Shown: one piece after another, positions 8,029 through 10,703 of the stretch
Layout of the letters: every line of letters begins with the position of its first letter
Numbering within the stretch: position 1 is the first letter of the stretch
Source: Entrophospora sp. SA101
Taxonomy: Eukaryota; Glomeromycota; Glomeromycetes; Entrophosporales; Entrophosporaceae
Length of the DNA: 10,703 nucleotides
Assembly (NCBI GenBank): GCA_958430865.1
Contig: CAUDNR010000699.1
Span: 2,139-12,841 of the forward strand
Reading direction: 5' to 3'
Program-made: the position numbers and the translations under genes
The notes under the pieces: generated by a model
Databases searched by the model: none
The model's input: only the letters and a program-made list of their open reading frames with translations
Told to the model about the DNA's origin: nothing

Positions 8029-9064
8029 GAATTTTGTATTTTTTAATACAAGGTTTTCTGTCACATTGATAATTATTAAAGGGGCATTTCACTGCAATAG
8101 CTGCAAGGTACTCACTAAATAAAAAAGGAAAATAATCTTTAGTTATTTAACTATTTTGGCTAAAATAATATGTTAATAATTTCTCTTCAACAAATAACAT
8201 TACTCCTTACATTTGAGTAGTAACATGTCTTTGTCTTTTGGAAGGAATGTTTGAATTAAGATTCGAAATAAATTGGTTGTTTTCAAGATTTACTGTCTTA
8301 TGATATGCATTTAATATTTCATTACCAGCAAGTGGACATACTTTTACATCTTAACTATTTTTTTAACTGGAACATATGATTTTTGTGTTTTATCTTCAGG
8401 ATTAATACCAAAATAAGGACATTCTACTTTAGAACTTCCACCACTAGGCTTGCCCATACTATTGGCACTTGGAAAAGAAAATAAATAAAACAAAACAAAT
8501 TGATTAATTGATTGATTAGAAATACTGTCAGTTTGAATAGGAATACTGAGTTTTTAATTACATCATTTGTTACAGAGGAGACATCATTCCATTCTTTGAC
8601 ATAAAGTATATAAGCAATTCCTTCATTTGATGTTTCAGGATATTCTATTGGCATTATTGTATGTTTTACATCTTTAATTTTAGTATCCTGAGAGAACAGA
8701 GCAAATATGCCATCTTTGTCATTGGAATTAAAACCACCATTGTCATTATTATCCTTATTATCTTTATCACAAACACTACTACCACTTTTACCATCACCAT
8801 CACAATCACTCACAATCAACATCACCCTTGCCAATATCATCTATATCTAAATTAAATTCTTTTCCATTGAGATTTTCACTACCATTTGTCACAGTGCTTA
8901 ATGACTCAAGTTCCTAAATAATAATATTTAATAGAATTGAATGAAGGAATTTTTCCCTTTTAATATTTTATTTTAATCATTAATAATAGTAAGAAATTAT
9001 ATATTACATTTGGATCTTCTTCAAAGTCATCATCATCAATAAATTTGATATTAAAGTTAAAGCT
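8028..9064 (-). pseudogene. 5' fragment of MULE-type transposase gene, unit-2 copy
   Basis: Minus-strand exon 1 (9064-9008), exon 2 (about 8913-8524), exon 3 (8467-8211) and the first 87 bp of exon 4 (8114-8028, ending within the Cys-rich KPCIKKYKI part). Everything downstream, including the DDE core, is missing because the duplication joint cuts the gene at 8028, so it cannot encode a transposase. Exon 2 has a net 10-bp gain inside its Asp-rich run (near 8795) that shifts the frame, and a 2-bp loss near its 3' end (about 8528). Exon 3 has the same frameshift near 8346 as the other copies, but at 8385-8383 it has CAA where copies A and B have TGA, so one lesion is absent here. The opening frame downstream of the indel still reads IKDVKHTIMPIEYPE and YVKEWNDVSSVTNDVIKN. 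Confidence 0.72.
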
Positions 9065-9147
9065 CTATAATGGATTTTTCTATAATAATAACGGACAAAA
9101 AATTCTGGCCCAATTTTTTACTATTAATATATGATCAATATCTGTAG
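9065..9147. other. Head-to-head joint, unit-2 copy
   Basis: No difference was seen from 4901-4983, including cggacaaaaaattctggccc at 9092-9111 and the CTGTAG acceptor. The rearrangement that joined the transposase gene to CCT4 therefore happened before the tandem duplication. Confidence 0.6.
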
Positions 9148-10703
9148 GCGATGCTGTGAGAACTTCTCTTGGTCCCAAGGGCATGGACAAGATGGTACAA
9201 GGGGAAAAATCTAATAAAAATAATGACTTGAAAAATTTAAATATTTAGTACAAATTTTTATTACTCGTTAGATTAAAAGCTTGTTTAAAATATTTTTCTT
9301 AGATACAAACAGGCAGTGGTGAAGTTGTTATGACTAATGATGGGGCAACTATTTTAAAACATATGGCAGTCTTACACCCTGCAGCAAGGATGGCAAGTTT
9401 AATTGATTAATTGATAAAAAAACCAAATCCAGAAAGAAATCATTTATTGATTTTTTATTATTATTTATTAGCTTGTTGTTTTGTCTGCAGCACAGGATGT
9501 TGAAGCTGGTGATGGTACTACATCAGTTGTTGTGATTGCTGGAGCTCTTTGGGAGTAGCTGAGAAAATGCTTGCTAAAGGTACTTATAGCATATGTCTAT
9601 AACGTTAAGAGCATAACGCATACATATACATTTAATGTTATTTGATCACTTATAGTATTTCCTAAAAATTCTAGGAATACATCCAACAACTATTGCTGAA
9701 GTTTTCCAACGTGCTGCAACAAAATCATCTGAATTTTTAACGGAAATGTCAACTCAAATTGATTTGTCTGATCGAAATTCTTTATTAAGGGCTGCAAGCA
9801 CATCTTTAAATTCAAAGGTATAAACAATTACAACAACTAATAATACATTACATTAAATAAATTAGCTCTTTAACAAATGATATGTTTTATTAATTGAAAT
9901 GATATACTTATATATATATATTTAGATTGTTTCTCAACATTCAAGTCTTCTTGCACCTATTGCTGTAGATTCTGTATTACGTGTTATTGATTCCGTAACA
10001 GCAACCAATGTTGATTTAAGAGATATCCGTATAGTTAAAAAAGTTGGTGGAACAATTGATGATACAGAGTTGGTTGATGGACTTGTTTTGACCCAAAATG
10101 TTGTTAAAGATTCAGGGGGTCCTTCACGTATTGAAAAAGCAAAAATTGGTCTTATTCAATTCCAATTATCACCACCAAAACCAGATGTGAGTATATTATT
10201 ATGATTAATTTTTTTGAAGAATTAAATTAATTATATAATATATATGTTTTAAAAAATTATGATTAGATGGAAAATCAAATAGTGGTAAATGATTATATAC
10301 TTATGGACAAAATTTTAAAAGAAGAACGCCAATATCTTCTTAATATGTGTAAAAAAATTAAAAAAACAGGCTGTAATGTTTTACTGATACAAAAATCAAT
10401 TATACGTGACGCAGTGAATGATTTATCTTTACATTTTCTATCGAAATTAAAAATATTGGTTGTAAAGGATATAGAAAGAGATGAAGTTGAATTTATTTGT
10501 AAGAGTACCGGGTGTAAGCCAATTGCAGACATTGAATCATTTACTGAGGATAAATTGGGTTATGCAGAATTGGTTGATGAAGTACAAACTTCTGGTGCTA
10601 GGGTTGTTAAGATTACAGGAGTTAAACATAACGGAAAAACTGTATCAATTTTAAGTCGTGGAGCTAATTCACTTGTGTTAGAAGAGGCTGGACGTTCATT
10701 ACA
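9148..10703 (+). pseudogene. CCT4: CCT4 / TCP-1 delta copy 2, 5'-truncated, frameshifted, cut by window end
   Basis: Second copy of the same chaperonin gene. Exons: 9148-9194, 9303-9392, 9472-9579, 9675-9817, 9926-10186 and 10267 to the window edge, which falls inside the sixth exon (after GRSL). Like copy 1 it starts only at DAVRTSLGPKGMDKM, uses the GC-AG intron (9393-9471) and carries the 1-bp loss near 9549 that leads to TAG at 9556-9558. I saw no base difference from copy 1 in exons or introns over this span. Whether it also has the second frameshift cannot be seen here. Shared damage means either duplication after the gene broke or later conversion between copies. Confidence 0.92.

Larger units (their letters stand above)
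8028..10703. repeat. Tandem duplication, unit 2 (runs off the window)
   Basis: Matches 3872-6539 in the same orientation. By eye 8028-8347 shows no difference, about 8348-8924 carries some 18 substitutions, a 2-bp loss (near 8528) and a net 10-bp gain (near 8795), and from about 8925 to the end I found none. The end of the unit is outside the window. Confidence 0.93.

Noticed and set aside
7937..8122. 61-codon plus-strand open frame across the duplication joint
   Set aside because: A chance frame made by joining flank DNA to the antisense of transposase exon 4.
8661..8855. Plus-strand Ile/Thr-rich open frame
   Set aside because: Antisense of the unit-2 Asp-rich exon; low complexity.
1..10703. 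tRNA, rRNA or a novel multi-gene defence or biosynthetic system
   Set aside because: No cloverleaf, rRNA core or set of co-oriented unfamiliar genes was seen; all substantial coding sequence is CCT4 or the transposase family.

Overview
The window is AT-rich eukaryotic nuclear DNA with short introns (about 58-109 bp) that mostly follow GT...AG rules. It holds two kinds of sequence: decayed copies of a Mutator-like (MULE) DNA transposon gene on the minus strand, and two copies of a chaperonin gene, CCT4 (TCP-1/CCT delta), on the plus strand. The base composition, intron style and transposase variant (Zn-knuckle N-terminus, HNHPPPPP motif, IDPS...HL..FKSC..YFKRN core) recall arbuscular mycorrhizal fungi of the Rhizophagus type. 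That assignment rests on recognition and was not checked by a search.

Layout. 74-531: isolated fragment (copy A) of the 5' part of the transposase gene. 532-1777: no convincing gene; a 19-bp minisatellite (731-826) and a cluster of three alternately oriented 15-bp arms (1573-1658). 1778-4900, minus strand: one broken multi-exon MULE gene. Reading the spliced frames shows that several separate-looking ORFs are exons of this one gene: an acidic N-terminal exon, a CPYFG exon, a Cys-rich exon with HNHP, a DDE core and a charged coiled-coil tail. All three presumed D, D and E positions are visible, but stops and frameshifts interrupt the frame. 4984-7216, plus strand: CCT4 from the DAVRTSLGPKGMDKM exon to the stop codon, nine exons, without the first ~45 codons and with two 1-bp frameshifts. 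7217-8027: AT-rich 3' flank with poly(A) signals and a small MITE-like inverted repeat.

From 8028 to the window end the sequence from 3872 starts again in the same orientation: a direct tandem duplication with a ~4.16-kb unit. The second unit carries the 5' half of the transposase gene (minus) and CCT4 up to the middle of its sixth exon, where the window ends. The two units are a mosaic: about 320 bp with no difference seen, then ~570 bp (about 4192-4760) with roughly 18 substitutions and two indels, then ~1.78 kb across the junction and CCT4 with no difference seen.

The genes do not appear to work together in a pathway. The recurring biological feature is a head-to-head joint (about 4901-4983 and 9065-9147) between two genes that both lack their 5' ends, which was then duplicated. 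Capture of a host gene by a MULE, or simple rearrangement in a transposon-rich region, would both fit. A working CCT4 must presumably exist elsewhere in the genome, because CCT4 is essential in the eukaryotes where it has been tested. I found no evidence for a new defence or biosynthetic system.
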